Source of the DNA: Rhodospirillaceae bacterium
GTDB lineage: Bacteria > Pseudomonadota > Alphaproteobacteria > Rhodospirillales > JABHCV01
Reading direction: 5' to 3'
DNA length: 64,000 nt
Assembly (NCBI GenBank): GCA_018662005.1
Contig: JABJHA010000004.1
Span: 310,001 to 374,000 of the forward strand
Positions 52,266 to 60,898 of the stretch are shown here, one piece after another (position 1 is the stretch's first letter; each line of letters opens with the position of its first letter). A model generated the notes under the pieces. That model was not told the origin of the DNA. It searched no databases and saw nothing but the letters and a program-made list of their open reading frames with translations. The position numbers and the translations under genes were made by a program.

Positions 52266-53260
52266 TAGCGGGGTATGGCGACCGTTTTACCATCGTTAAC
52301 GGAGAGCTTGGCGGCGTCGGCCAGTTGCTGTGCCGCCAGGCCATCCGCAAGGGTCGGGAGTTGGCCCTGCCGACCGCTGGTGATGGCCTCGAAGAACACG
52401 TCCAGTTCCTGCGTGTAGGTGTGTTCGAAACGTTGATACCAGGTCGGAAACAGGCCCTCGTGGGTCATCCCCGATTGCGTAAATTGGCTGTAGGCCCCGA
52501 CCGGCGCCTGCCGGGTCTGCAACATTCCCTTGGAACCGACCACTTCCAGCCGTTCGTCTTGGCCATAGGCGGCGCGCCAACTGAAGTCGAACTGGCACAG
52601 GACCCCGCTCGGCAGACGCATGGTGATCATCGCGGTGTCGACTTCGCCGACCTCGGCGAAACGCGGATTGACCAGCGCCGCCCCCATGGCGAACACCTGC
52701 ACCGGATGCTCACCGGTGATCCAGCGGGCAAGGTCGTAAAAATGGCTGCCTTTTTCCCCGAACAGCCCGCCCGAGGTCTTGATGAACTCGAGCGTCGGCG
52801 CCGCCGCGCTTCGTGAGGTGATGAGAATCGATTCGAGTTGACCGATGTCGCCGCCGGCGACGGCCTCCTTGATGCCGGCATATTGGGGATGAAATCGCCT
52901 GTTGAAAGCCATCCCGGCGGTCAGATGCACCGCCCCTGCGGACTCGACGATCGCCGCCCCCGCCGGGTGATCCGAGGCCAGCGGTTTCTCGCACAGGAAG
53001 GGTTTGCCGGCGGCGACGCAGGCCCTGGCGACGTCGCCGTGGGAGGCCGTCGATGAGGCGATGATAACGGCGTCCATGGTGTCGCCGAGGGCGTCGTCCA
53101 GGGAGGTGGCGGCGCTGGCGCCGTGCTCTTCGGCCACCGTCACCGCCGCTTCCGGGTTGATATCGTAAACGGCGGACAGCCGCGCGCCTGCGTGGCGGGC
53201 CAGGTTGCGGGCGTGAATCCGGCCGATGGCGCCGGCGCCAATGACGGCGATGTTCAGCAT
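52265..53260 (-). CDS. Gfo/Idh/MocA-family oxidoreductase (2)
   Basis: 331 residues. NIAVIGAGAIGRIHARNLA, LCEKPLASDH and AGMAFNRRFHPQY are present, with the His of the active site in FYDLARWITGEHP. Inositol dehydrogenase-like. The stop is TAG inside the end of the stem-loop. It is the last gene of a leftward operon of three with the epimerase and the third Gfo/Idh gene. Confidence 0.9.
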   Translation of the reverse strand: MLNIAVIGAGAIGRIHARNLARHAGARLSAVYDINPEAAVTVAEEHGASAATSLDDALGDTMDAVIIASSTASHGDVARACVAAGKPFLCEKPLASDHPAGAAIVESAGAVHLTAGMAFNRRFHPQYAGIKEAVAGGDIGQLESILITSRSAAAPTLEFIKTSGGLFGEKGSHFYDLARWITGEHPVQVFAMGAALVNPRFAEVGEVDTAMITMRLPSGVLCQFDFSWRAAYGQDERLEVVGSKGMLQTRQAPVGAYSQFTQSGMTHEGLFPTWYQRFEHTYTQELDVFFEAITSGRQGQLPTLADGLAAQQLADAAKLSVNDGKTVAIPR

Positions 53261-53286
53261 TGTAAGTCTCCCAATCGATTATCGTC

Positions 53287-54249
53287 TCAACGGTAGGTTT
53301 CCGGATGGGCGCGCATCCATTCGGCGAATTCAAGGATTCCGGCTTCCAGGGAATGACCGACGGTGAAGCCGGTATCGTGTTGCAGCCGTTCGCCGGCGAG
53401 CGGCCCGCGCGGGGCGGTGTAGGTGGTCCAGGGTTCGGTCCCTGGCCCCAGTTCGATGACGGCGCCGGGTACCGCCGTGCGAACGGCGGCGGCGACCTGG
53501 CTGGTCGTGAAGTTGACCCCCGGGCCGAGATGGTAGAGATCGAAGTTAAGGGCCGGGGCCCGGCAGGCGGCGATCAGGCCAGCGGCGACATCGGCGACAT
53601 AGGTGAAACTGGCGGCGAAGTCGGCGCCGCCGGGGTCGCGCACCGGCGTGCCCGCCAGCGCCTTGGCCAGGAACACGGGAATCGGCCCCCGCGTCGCGTC
53701 GGTGATCACCGTCGGCGGCCCGTACACCCACGAGATACGGACGACCGCCGCCGAGACATCGAACTGGGTGCGATACATGCGGGTCAGCAATTCGGCGCAC
53801 AACTTTGTGGTGCCGTAGATGTTGGTGGCGGTTGGCGTCGTGTCTTCGAAAATCGGCCTGGTGACGTCGTTCAGATTCTGGAAAACCCCGCCCGTGCTGG
53901 CCACGATGACGCGCCGCCAGTGTTTTCGGCGGGCCACATCCAGCAGGTTGGCGACGGCAAGCGCGTTGCTCTGAACCGCCGCCACGGGGTCGGGGCGGGC
54001 ATAGGCCTCGTTGGAGACCGCGGCCAGATGGATGCAGGCGTCGATGGCGTGGTCGTCGGCCAGGGTTTCGATGGCGGCGATATCGACGAGGTCGCAGGGG
54101 AACCAGCGGACGGCGTCGCCAAGGGCCCGGGCGGCGGGCTCATCGAACGTCCGGCGGTACTGGGCGACGACGCCGGCGCCGTCCGCCGATGCCTGGCGGG
54201 CGACTTCATATCCCACTTGTCCCATTGCGCCGGTGACCAGAAGCGCCAT
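53287..54249 (-). CDS. NAD-dependent epimerase/dehydratase
   Basis: 320 residues from the ATG giving MALLVTGAMGQVGYEVARQA; the frame is open five codons further. The extended SDR fold has the catalytic IYGTTKLCAE (Tyr-x3-Lys). Relatives epimerise nucleotide sugars or oxidise uronates. It lies between two Gfo/Idh/MocA genes. Confidence 0.87.
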   Translation of the reverse strand: MALLVTGAMGQVGYEVARQASADGAGVVAQYRRTFDEPAARALGDAVRWFPCDLVDIAAIETLADDHAIDACIHLAAVSNEAYARPDPVAAVQSNALAVANLLDVARRKHWRRVIVASTGGVFQNLNDVTRPIFEDTTPTATNIYGTTKLCAELLTRMYRTQFDVSAAVVRISWVYGPPTVITDATRGPIPVFLAKALAGTPVRDPGGADFAASFTYVADVAAGLIAACRAPALNFDLYHLGPGVNFTTSQVAAAVRTAVPGAVIELGPGTEPWTTYTAPRGPLAGERLQHDTGFTVGHSLEAGILEFAEWMRAHPETYR

Positions 54250-54282
54250 TACTTTTCCTCCCATGGGTTCGCCGATTGGATT

Positions 54283-55494
54283 TTAGAGTTCCAGTTGGCA
54301 ATTGACCCAGGCGCCGCCGGCCTTGTGCGACTCGACGGCGGCTTCGATAAAGCGCACGCCGCGGGCGCCGTCTTCGACCCTGGGATAGAGCAGCCAGTCC
54401 TCGGGCAGGACGATTCCGTCACGGCGCGCCGCTACGGCCAAGGCGAACTCGGTGTAGAGGTTGGCCCAGGCTTCGATCCAGCCCTCAGAGTTGCCGCGCG
54501 ACAGCCGGACAAAGCGTTCGACGCCGGGGCCGATGCCGTCGCCCTGGCCGCGGCTGAGAATTTGATCGGGTTTGCCGAAAATGTTGACCTTGAGGAATTC
54601 CGGTTTTTCGTGATCCCATTCGATGCCGCCCAGGCTGCCGTATATGCGCAGCCGCAGGCCACCGCGATTGCCCGGCGCGACCCGGGTCGCCAGCAGGGTT
54701 CCGGGGATGTCATCGGCGTAGCGGGTCATCATCATGACCGTATCGTCGAGGGTCTTGGGCAAGCCGCAGACATGCAATTCGGCCCGCAGGTGGGTCAACT
54801 CCAGGCCGGAAACGAACGACGCCATGTGATGGGCGTGGGTGCCGATGTCGCCGGTGCAACTCGTCAATCCCGTCTTTGCCGGGTCGAGACGCCATTTGAC
54901 ATGCGGCGCCGCCGCCGTTGCATCGGTGGTCATCCAGTCCTGCATGTATTCGGTATGGATCTGGTTGACCTGTCCGATGACGCCGCCCTGGACCATTTCC
55001 CGGGCCTGGCGGACCATCGGGAAAGACGTGAAGGCATGGGCGACGCAGAACACCAACCCGGTCTTGCGGGCGAGATGCAGCAGTTCGATGGCTTCGGAGA
55101 GATCGTTTGTCAGCGGTTTGTCGCAGAGCACATCGATGCCGGCCTCGAGGAAGGCGCGGGCGGCGCCGTAATGACCGTCATTGGGAGTGGTGATCACGAC
55201 CGCGTCGATGCCGTCGGGACGTTCGGCCTCGATCGTGGCCATCTCCTCATAGGTGGCGAAACAACGCTCATCGGGTAGGAACCAGTCGGCGCCCCGCGCC
55301 TTGGCCGTTACCGGGTCGGACGACAGGGCCCCGGCCACCATCTCCCAGCGGTCACTGAGCCGCGCCCCCATCGCCTGAATGACGGCGATGCGGCCGCCGC
55401 CGACGATGCCGAAGCGCAAGCGCCGGGAAAGACGGGGAAAGGCGCCCTCGAATAAGACCTCGGTCGGAAGCAACCTGTCTCTCGTATCGGTCAT
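54283..55494 (-). CDS. Gfo/Idh/MocA-family oxidoreductase (3)
   Basis: 403 residues from MTDTRDRLLPTEVLFEG. FGIVGGGRIAVIQAMGARL is the cofactor loop, VLCDKPLTND the K-P motif, CVAHAFTSFPMVRQA and CTGDIGTHAHHMA the substrate side. It is the longest of the three homologues. First gene of the leftward operon; its promoter is in the 55495-55691 spacer. Confidence 0.9.
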   Translation of the reverse strand: MTDTRDRLLPTEVLFEGAFPRLSRRLRFGIVGGGRIAVIQAMGARLSDRWEMVAGALSSDPVTAKARGADWFLPDERCFATYEEMATIEAERPDGIDAVVITTPNDGHYGAARAFLEAGIDVLCDKPLTNDLSEAIELLHLARKTGLVFCVAHAFTSFPMVRQAREMVQGGVIGQVNQIHTEYMQDWMTTDATAAAPHVKWRLDPAKTGLTSCTGDIGTHAHHMASFVSGLELTHLRAELHVCGLPKTLDDTVMMMTRYADDIPGTLLATRVAPGNRGGLRLRIYGSLGGIEWDHEKPEFLKVNIFGKPDQILSRGQGDGIGPGVERFVRLSRGNSEGWIEAWANLYTEFALAVAARRDGIVLPEDWLLYPRVEDGARGVRFIEAAVESHKAGGAWVNCQLEL

Positions 55495-55691
55495 GTCTCC
55501 CCCTCGTTGCACCGGCGGGAATAGGATATGTTATTTTAAATAAGGTTCTACCATGTATGCAATATAAAAATAGTTATATCGGATAAAATGCACGGTTCAA
55601 CTTTAAGACACCCAGGCGTCCCCGCTGTCGAGGCGCGGGGCGGCTTGGGGGCTTGTGATGATGAGTGTCTTCAGCCGAGGCGGGATATGCC
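55495..55691. promoter_or_regulatory. Spacer with candidate operator
   Basis: Carries TTATTTTAAATAAGG, CATGTATGCAATATAAAA and GTTATATCGG between the third Gfo/Idh gene and the end of the GntR gene. The motifs resemble those upstream of the LysR gene (TGTATATGCAATATTG) and the binding-protein gene. Promoter for the leftward operon; exact boxes unfixed. Confidence 0.35.
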
Positions 55692-56393
55692 CTAGGTCAG
55701 GATTTGTTCGATGAAAGTCGTCGAAATAACGCTCTGTGCCTCGCGTTCGATGTGGGTGGCCAGGGCCTGGCCGGCCATCTCGCCGTCGCGGTTCAGGGCG
55801 GCGCTGAGGATTCTTTCATGGTCTTCATGCTCGACCTCGCGTTGTTCGGCGGTTCGCTGATCGGTCGAAAGACACCAGTAGCGCTGGGTCTGGTCGTACA
55901 GGGCCGAGATGAATCGAAGCTGCCAGGGGAAACCGCATTTGCCGATCAGGGCCATGTGGAAGCGCCGGTTTTCGTCCTGATAGGCGCCGTCGCCGATATC
56001 GTCCTGTTCGCCTGACGCGGTGGAAAAGCTGGAAAGACGGTACATCGCCCCGACAACCTTGGCCTCCCACTCCAGGTCGCCGTTGTTGACCGAGTGGCAC
56101 AGGGCATCGACCTCAAGGATGATGCGCAGGCGGGTGATTTCGCGGAATTCCTCGAGCGATGCCGGGGCGGCCCAGTACCCCCGCTGGCCTCTTTTCACCA
56201 CCAGCCCCTCGGCGGCCAGGCGTGAAACGGCCTCGCGCACGGGTCCAACACTGGTCTGGTAGCGGTCCTTCAGGTCCGAAATTTGAAGCTTGCTCGACGG
56301 CGCTATGGTGCTGTTGAGAATATCGGTTCTCAGTTGTTCGTATGCCCAATCCTGTTGAGAAATAGGCAGTGGTTCGTTCAAATTTTCAGACAT
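55692..56393 (-). CDS. GntR-family regulator, FCD type
   Basis: 233 residues. The N-terminal winged helix contains LQISDLKDRYQTSVGPVREA and LAAEGLVVKRGQRGYW; the C-terminal helical FCD domain binds metal and a carboxylate ligand. Such repressors control acid catabolism. A likely target set is the AT-rich palindromic sites in front of operons in this cluster; inference only. Confidence 0.9.
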   Translation of the reverse strand: MSENLNEPLPISQQDWAYEQLRTDILNSTIAPSSKLQISDLKDRYQTSVGPVREAVSRLAAEGLVVKRGQRGYWAAPASLEEFREITRLRIILEVDALCHSVNNGDLEWEAKVVGAMYRLSSFSTASGEQDDIGDGAYQDENRRFHMALIGKCGFPWQLRFISALYDQTQRYWCLSTDQRTAEQREVEHEDHERILSAALNRDGEMAGQALATHIEREAQSVISTTFIEQILT

Positions 56394-56574
56394 CGGTCTT
56401 TTTCGCTGAAATCATAATAGTTGAAAAATAGCAGCTCAAATAGGTTTTGTCTAACTAAGAAACAACTATACTCAGTATCCCGGGGCATGGGGTGACTTTT
56501 GGTCGATGAGCGGACAGATCATGTTTGGACGCTCACGGGATTGCACGGAAAACAATGGAATAAGGGCAGCAATC

Positions 56575-57354
56575 ATGGAAAGCAAAAATGAGCATATTAT
56601 TGTCGAGCGGCGCGGCACCGGCTTGATCCTGACCCTTAACAGACCGCAGGTCCGAAATGCCCTGCATCCCCCGGCTCATGACGAACTTTCCCGCGCCTTC
56701 GACCGACTTGAAGCAGACGATTCCGTTCACTATGCGGTTGTTACAGGCGCCGGCGACAAGGCGTTTTGCACGGGCTCGGACCTGAAATTCCGCGCCGAGA
56801 CCGGAGAGACCTATATACCGCCCATGGGGTTCGCCGGCCTGACCGAGCGCTTCGGACTCGACAAGCCGGTCATCGCCGCGATCAATGGCGATGCCGTCGG
56901 CGGCGGCATGGAGATCGTTCTGGCGTGCGATCTGGCGATCGCCGTAAAGGGCGCGCGCTTCGGCTTTCCGGAACCGAAGGTCGGACTGGCGGCGAGTGGC
57001 GGGCTGCATCGTCTGATCCGCCAAATTCCGACGAAATTCGCCATGCAGATCGCCCTCAAGAGCGAGTTGTTTTCCGCCGGCGAGGCGCTTGCCCTGGGGC
57101 TGGTCAATGCGGTCGTCGAGCCGCAGGAACTCAATGACGAAATCGATAAACTGATCCAAACGCTGGAGGCCAATGCGCCCTTGTCCCTGCGGGCAACGAA
57201 ACAGATGATGCTGGCGGGGCTCGACGAGCCTTCCCTGGAAGCGGCGTTCGCCGGCAGTTATCCCGCCTATGAGACGATGCTTGCTTCCGAAGATGCGGTG
57301 GAAGGGCCGCTGGCGTTTTCGCAAAAACGGAAGCCAAAATGGCGCGCCCGATAG
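56575..57354 (+). CDS. Enoyl-CoA hydratase/isomerase family protein
   Basis: 259 residues from MESKNEHIIVERRGTGL. The crotonase signatures GAGDKAFCTGSDLKF (oxyanion hole) and INGDAVGGGMEIVLACDLAIA, then FGFPEPKVGLAASGGLHRL with the glutamate, are all present. It hydrates enoyl-CoA in the beta-oxidation branch. It originally stood close to the MaoC gene at 58450; an IS481 insertion separates them now. Confidence 0.92.
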   Translation: MESKNEHIIVERRGTGLILTLNRPQVRNALHPPAHDELSRAFDRLEADDSVHYAVVTGAGDKAFCTGSDLKFRAETGETYIPPMGFAGLTERFGLDKPVIAAINGDAVGGGMEIVLACDLAIAVKGARFGFPEPKVGLAASGGLHRLIRQIPTKFAMQIALKSELFSAGEALALGLVNAVVEPQELNDEIDKLIQTLEANAPLSLRATKQMMLAGLDEPSLEAAFAGSYPAYETMLASEDAVEGPLAFSQKRKPKWRAR

Positions 57355-57364
57355 AGGGATTAAT

Positions 57365-58389
57365 TGTGGGGTTAACAGACATCCTTTCAATTGATAGTCT
57401 GACAGAATGGATGAAAAGCAACGCGCTCGGCTTGGCTGGATACGGCTTTACGAAGAGGTAAAAGACGCCGGTTTTGTCTGTCGCCGATGCGGTATTTCCC
57501 GACCCACGCTAAGAAAATGGTTTCGTCGTTATCAAGAACACGGCGAGCCTGGATTACTTGATCAATCAAGACGACCACACTCATCCCCTGCCCGGAAGAC
57601 CACTAAGGAGATTGAGAGCTATATCCTTGATCTAAGGAAGAAACGGAATCTTGGGGCAAAGCGCATCAGTAGTGAACTTTTGCGGCTTCGTGACATCACG
57701 TTGTCAGCCCCGGTCATCCAAAAAGTGCTTGTCCGGCAAGGTCTAGGTGAATTGCCCGCTCGCTTGAAAAGGCGAAAGCACCCCATACGTTATAATCGCC
57801 CAATTCCTGGTGATCGTGTACAAATGGATGTCTGCAAAATTGGGCCTGGAATGTATCATTATGCCGCTATAGATGATTGTTCCCGTTACAAGGTTTTGGG
57901 GCTGTACCCGCGCCGTACAGCGGTCAATACCATCCATTTTCTGGAAAGAGTCGTCGAGGAAATGCCCTTTCCGATTCAACGTCTCCAAACAGATCGTGGG
58001 CGAGAATTTTTTGCCTTCAAAGTCCAGACATGGCTTCAGGAATATTGCATTAAATTTCGGCCAATCAAACCGCGCTCACCACATCTCAATGGCAAAGTCG
58101 AACGTGGGCACAAAACCGATTTGCAGGAATTCTATGCCACCGCCGACCTTTCAGCCCCTGATTTACAAGACCGTTTGGATGAGTGGCAGCATTTTTACAA
58201 TTGGCATCGCCCCCATTCATCCCTGGGAGGAAAGCCGCCGATAGATCGCTATCACGAACTCAGCGCTAAAACGCCTTATCAGGATGAGGTCGAGGGCAAC
58301 TACAATCCGGACAATGAACCCATTCGTGAGCAGAACTACAAGCTAGATTTGGCGCTACGAAAATTGAAATGATGTCTATTGTCCTCACA
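57365..58389. mobile_element. IS481-family insertion sequence
   Basis: 1025 bp. The ends TGTGGGGTTAACAGACATCC (left) and the inverted right end (TGTGAGGACAATAGACATCA read from the other strand) match at about 23 of 28 positions. They are flanked by identical 7-bp duplications GATTAAT at 57358-57364 and 58390-58396. It carries one intact transposase gene. The insertion is recent enough to keep its duplication. Confidence 0.93.
57407..58372 (+). CDS. IS481-family transposase
   Basis: 321 residues. An N-terminal HTH (AGFVCRRCGISRPTLRKWFRR) is followed by the DDE integrase core: VQMDVCKIG (D), QTDRGREFFAF (D) and HLNGKVERGHKTDLQEF (E). The protein is intact. IS481 elements move by cut-and-paste. 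Confidence 0.94.
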   Translation: MDEKQRARLGWIRLYEEVKDAGFVCRRCGISRPTLRKWFRRYQEHGEPGLLDQSRRPHSSPARKTTKEIESYILDLRKKRNLGAKRISSELLRLRDITLSAPVIQKVLVRQGLGELPARLKRRKHPIRYNRPIPGDRVQMDVCKIGPGMYHYAAIDDCSRYKVLGLYPRRTAVNTIHFLERVVEEMPFPIQRLQTDRGREFFAFKVQTWLQEYCIKFRPIKPRSPHLNGKVERGHKTDLQEFYATADLSAPDLQDRLDEWQHFYNWHRPHSSLGGKPPIDRYHELSAKTPYQDEVEGNYNPDNEPIREQNYKLDLALRKLK

Positions 58390-58449
58390 GATTAATGTCG
58401 CGTGCCAGGGTTCGTTATTGCCCTTTTCCAAATAAGAAGTGAGAAAAAG

Positions 58450-58908
58450 ATGATTGTGCAGCACTATTTCGACGATGTCTCCGTCGGCGATGCCGGTATC
58501 AGTCCGACCGTGACCATGACGTCGGACATGATCATGGCTTATGCCGACCTCATCGGCGACCACACGCCCGTGCACACCGATGAGGACTATGCCCGCAACT
58601 CGTCCTTTGGGGAACGCGTGGCGCATGGGCTTTTGGGGTTATCCCTCACCGATGGACTCAAGACCAGGGCCGATCTTCAATTTGTGCCGGGCATGTCGCT
58701 TGGCTGGACATGGGATTTCCGACTGCCCATCAAGATCGGCGACAGCTTGCACGTCCGGTTTCATGTCGCCAGCAAGCGGACAACCGGCAAGCCGGGTTGG
58801 GGTATATTGGTTCTCGCCTCCGAGTTGATCAATCAAGACGGAAACGTCGTCCATGAAGGTGAGCACAAGCTGATGATCCCCCTCAATGCCGAAGCTCTCG
58901 AAAAGTGA
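58450..58908 (+). CDS. MaoC-family dehydratase (2)
   Basis: 152 residues from MIVQHYFDDVSVGDAG. The hydratase motif is YADLIGDHTPVHTDEDYA, followed by RVAHGLLGLSL. Hot-dog fold, enoyl-CoA hydration expected. Weak ribosome site (AGAAAAAG). With the enoyl-CoA hydratase upstream of the IS481 copy it forms the right end of the catabolic cluster. Confidence 0.88.
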   Translation: MIVQHYFDDVSVGDAGISPTVTMTSDMIMAYADLIGDHTPVHTDEDYARNSSFGERVAHGLLGLSLTDGLKTRADLQFVPGMSLGWTWDFRLPIKIGDSLHVRFHVASKRTTGKPGWGILVLASELINQDGNVVHEGEHKLMIPLNAEALEK

Positions 58909-58959
58909 ACGCGCTATAACCGGCATTGTCATGTATGGACGCCTCCTGATTTGCAAGTG

Positions 58960-60300
58960 TTTTGATAGTTGATGGCGGGTTGGGTTTGCAGTCATGTATC
59001 CGGCCTTTCGGTGCGACACTCTTGGCCGCTGGCCCTGATGGAATCCGATGGATCGATGCCCAGTCACATTATCGAGCTTTATGCTCGGACAAAGCCTCGG
59101 GTTTGACCGATCCCGGTTACCCTGTTTCGCCATCACGTCATCTTCACCCTCGCAATATCAATTTCGTCTTTGTTTCCTGATTAAGCCCGGGCCTGATCGA
59201 AGTCTTGTTGATCTCTCAACATGGCCCAGATTACACGCGCTGTTTTGTTAGCCATTGCGACAAGGACAACATTGGTTGGCCGCCTCGCCAGCAATCCCTT
59301 GATCCACGGCAAGTGCATCTCGGGTTTCGCCCGGCGCCAGCGCAGGACCGCCCGAGAGCCGTGAACAAGCAAACGTCTCAAATAGCCATCACCACGCTTG
59401 GAGATGCGCCCCAACCTGTCTTTCCCTCCTGATGAGTGTTGGCGCGAGACAAGGCCCAGCCAGGCCGCTAACTGCCTACCGGACTTGAACTGTGAGCCAT
59501 CGCCTATGGTGGCGACCAGTGCTGTTGCTGTAATCACTCCCACCCCGGGAATTGTTGCCAACTGTCGGCTGGTTTCGTGTGAGCGATGCCATGCCTTCAA
59601 ACGCCTCTCAAGATCAGCAACCTCGGTCTTGATGGTGTGAAGCTGGGCAACGAGGGCCCCGAGCGCTTCGCGGGCAAGTGAAGGCAGCCGCGCATCATTT
59701 GTGTCTTCAATGATGGCGATCAACTCATTTACACGCACGGCTCCCTGGCTCACAACAATACCGAACTCACTACAATGACCTCTGAGCGCATTGATCAACA
59801 TCGTTCGTTGGCGCACCAGGAGCTCTCTTGCCCGGTGAAGCATCAATGCCGACTGCTGGTCGGCGCTCTTTACCGACGCAAAATGCATAGTTGGCCGTAC
59901 TAATGCTTCACAGATCGCCTCGGCATCCGCCGCATCATTCTTGTTTGTCTTTACAAACGGCTTCACGTATTGCGGTGGGATCAGTCGCACTTCATGACCA
60001 AGCGCCTCGATCTCACGTGCCCAGTAGTGCGCACTGGCGCAAGCCTCCATGCCAATCAGGCATGGTGGCATTCCAGCAAAGAACTTCAAAACCTGTCCAC
60101 GCCGCATCTTCCGGCGCAACACCGGCTGGCCCTTACGATCCGCTCCATGCACTTGAAACACCGTCTTTGCCAAATCCAGCCCTATCGTCGTAATATCCAT
60201 CTTGGTCGCCTCCTGTAAATGAAGTTCAGCAACTTCCATTATGGCGCAAGTCACGCCGGGACAGGAGGCGTCCATGCCATCACATTAACTGACTGCGGTT
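58960..60300. mobile_element. IS110/IS1111-type element (limits approximate)
   Basis: The transposase lies on the minus strand at 59181-60200. Its left flank (58909-59180) contains no gene but a stretch near 59042-59072 (GATCGATGCCCAGTCACATT) that looks like typical non-coding flank of IS1111-type elements. Exact ends not determined. It adjoins the right recombinase-fragment repeat. Confidence 0.55.
59181..60200 (-). CDS. IS110/IS1111-family transposase
   Basis: 339 residues from MDITTIGLDLAKTVFQ. The DEDD half has GLDLAKTVF, GMEACASAHYW and NKNDAADAEAICEAL. The C-terminal half has IPGVGVITATALVATI and the serine in SRQHSSGGKDRLGRIS. Intact and of normal length. The open frame starts 25 codons earlier at 60275, but that part is not transposase-like. 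Confidence 0.93.
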   Translation of the reverse strand: MDITTIGLDLAKTVFQVHGADRKGQPVLRRKMRRGQVLKFFAGMPPCLIGMEACASAHYWAREIEALGHEVRLIPPQYVKPFVKTNKNDAADAEAICEALVRPTMHFASVKSADQQSALMLHRARELLVRQRTMLINALRGHCSEFGIVVSQGAVRVNELIAIIEDTNDARLPSLAREALGALVAQLHTIKTEVADLERRLKAWHRSHETSRQLATIPGVGVITATALVATIGDGSQFKSGRQLAAWLGLVSRQHSSGGKDRLGRISKRGDGYLRRLLVHGSRAVLRWRRAKPEMHLPWIKGLLARRPTNVVLVAMANKTARVIWAMLRDQQDFDQARA

Positions 60301-60376
60301 TGAGTACTGCCCCCAAGTAACATCTTGAAATGCAGAACATTCCTTCAAGCGTCACCGTTTCCCACCACCAGTCATT

Positions 60377-60509
60377 CGCCTCGAGGAAGCCGGCTGCGAA
60401 CCCGGCGAGATCGCCGCCATCACCGGCCATTCACGACAGACGATTATCCAGATCCTCGATCAGCACTACGGCGCCAGAACCGAAAAAATGGCCCGCAACG
60501 CCTGGGCCA
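60377..60509 (+). repeat. 133-bp direct repeat, right copy
   Basis: Same orientation as the left copy at 23999-24131, six differences. Here the recombinase frame runs on to its natural stop and terminator, so this copy is the less damaged one. Confidence 0.9.
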
Positions 60510-60533
60510 AACGCCTCGACAACGAGCCGGAAT
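60377..60533 (+). pseudogene. Tyrosine recombinase C-terminal fragment, copy 2
   Basis: The frame reads IRLEEAGCEPGEIAAITGHS, RQTIIQILDQHYGARTEKMA, RNAWAKRLDNEPE, then stop. The end of an integrase gene, complete at its 3' end. Bases 60377-60509 repeat 23999-24131 with six mismatches. The N-terminal nine tenths of the gene are missing here as well. Confidence 0.78.
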
Positions 60534-60546
60534 AAGAACGAAACGA

Positions 60547-60588
60547 GGCCAATCATCAAACGCCGTTTGACGATTGGCCTTTTTTTCG
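60547..60588 (+). terminator. Rho-independent terminator
   Basis: AGGCCAATCATCAAACG, loop CC, CGTTTGACGATTGGCCT, then TTTTTTCG. A 17-base stem with one mismatch and a T-run, directly behind the recombinase fragment. Confidence 0.92.
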
Positions 60589-60664
60589 TTTGACGATTGC
60601 AAATGTTCTCATTTTGTTTCAAAGAAAAAACCCTCCCAAGCCATTGACCTGAAAGGGTTTTAAT

Positions 60665-60713
60665 TGGTAGGCGCTGAGGGATTCGAACCCACGACCCGCT
60701 GATTAAGAGTCAG
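60665..60713 (-). other. tRNA-Lys(CTT) 3'-half, attachment site of second element
   Basis: On the minus strand: CTGACTCTTAATCAG (anticodon arm, CTT), then CGGGTCGTGGGTTCGAATCC, acceptor strand and CCA. The D arm and 5' half are missing to the right, where AT-rich element DNA begins. This is the displaced att half of an element whose integrase starts at 60899. The intact tRNA-Lys gene should lie at the element's far end. The rest of 60714-60898, with two GTCACCTAAT boxes, holds no gene. Confidence 0.85.
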
Positions 60714-60898
60714 CCTTTATCGAATATCACCCCATACCATTTCATTGTTTATATTGACTATAAGCTTCTGTTTTTGCTTTATTTTTCAGAATGTGATATA
60801 TCATTGCATAACAGATGGTATCGGTCCATATCAGCAATTTTTGTCACCTAATTGTCACCTAATAGAGCAGCTGATCAGTTATCAGCGGGTCCAGGAAA

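Noticed and set aside
53305-55278. 657-codon open frame on the plus strand
   Set aside because: Antisense to the epimerase and Gfo/Idh genes with shadow-like composition.
60665-60713. Functional tRNA-Lys gene
   Set aside because: 5' half missing; a displaced attachment half.
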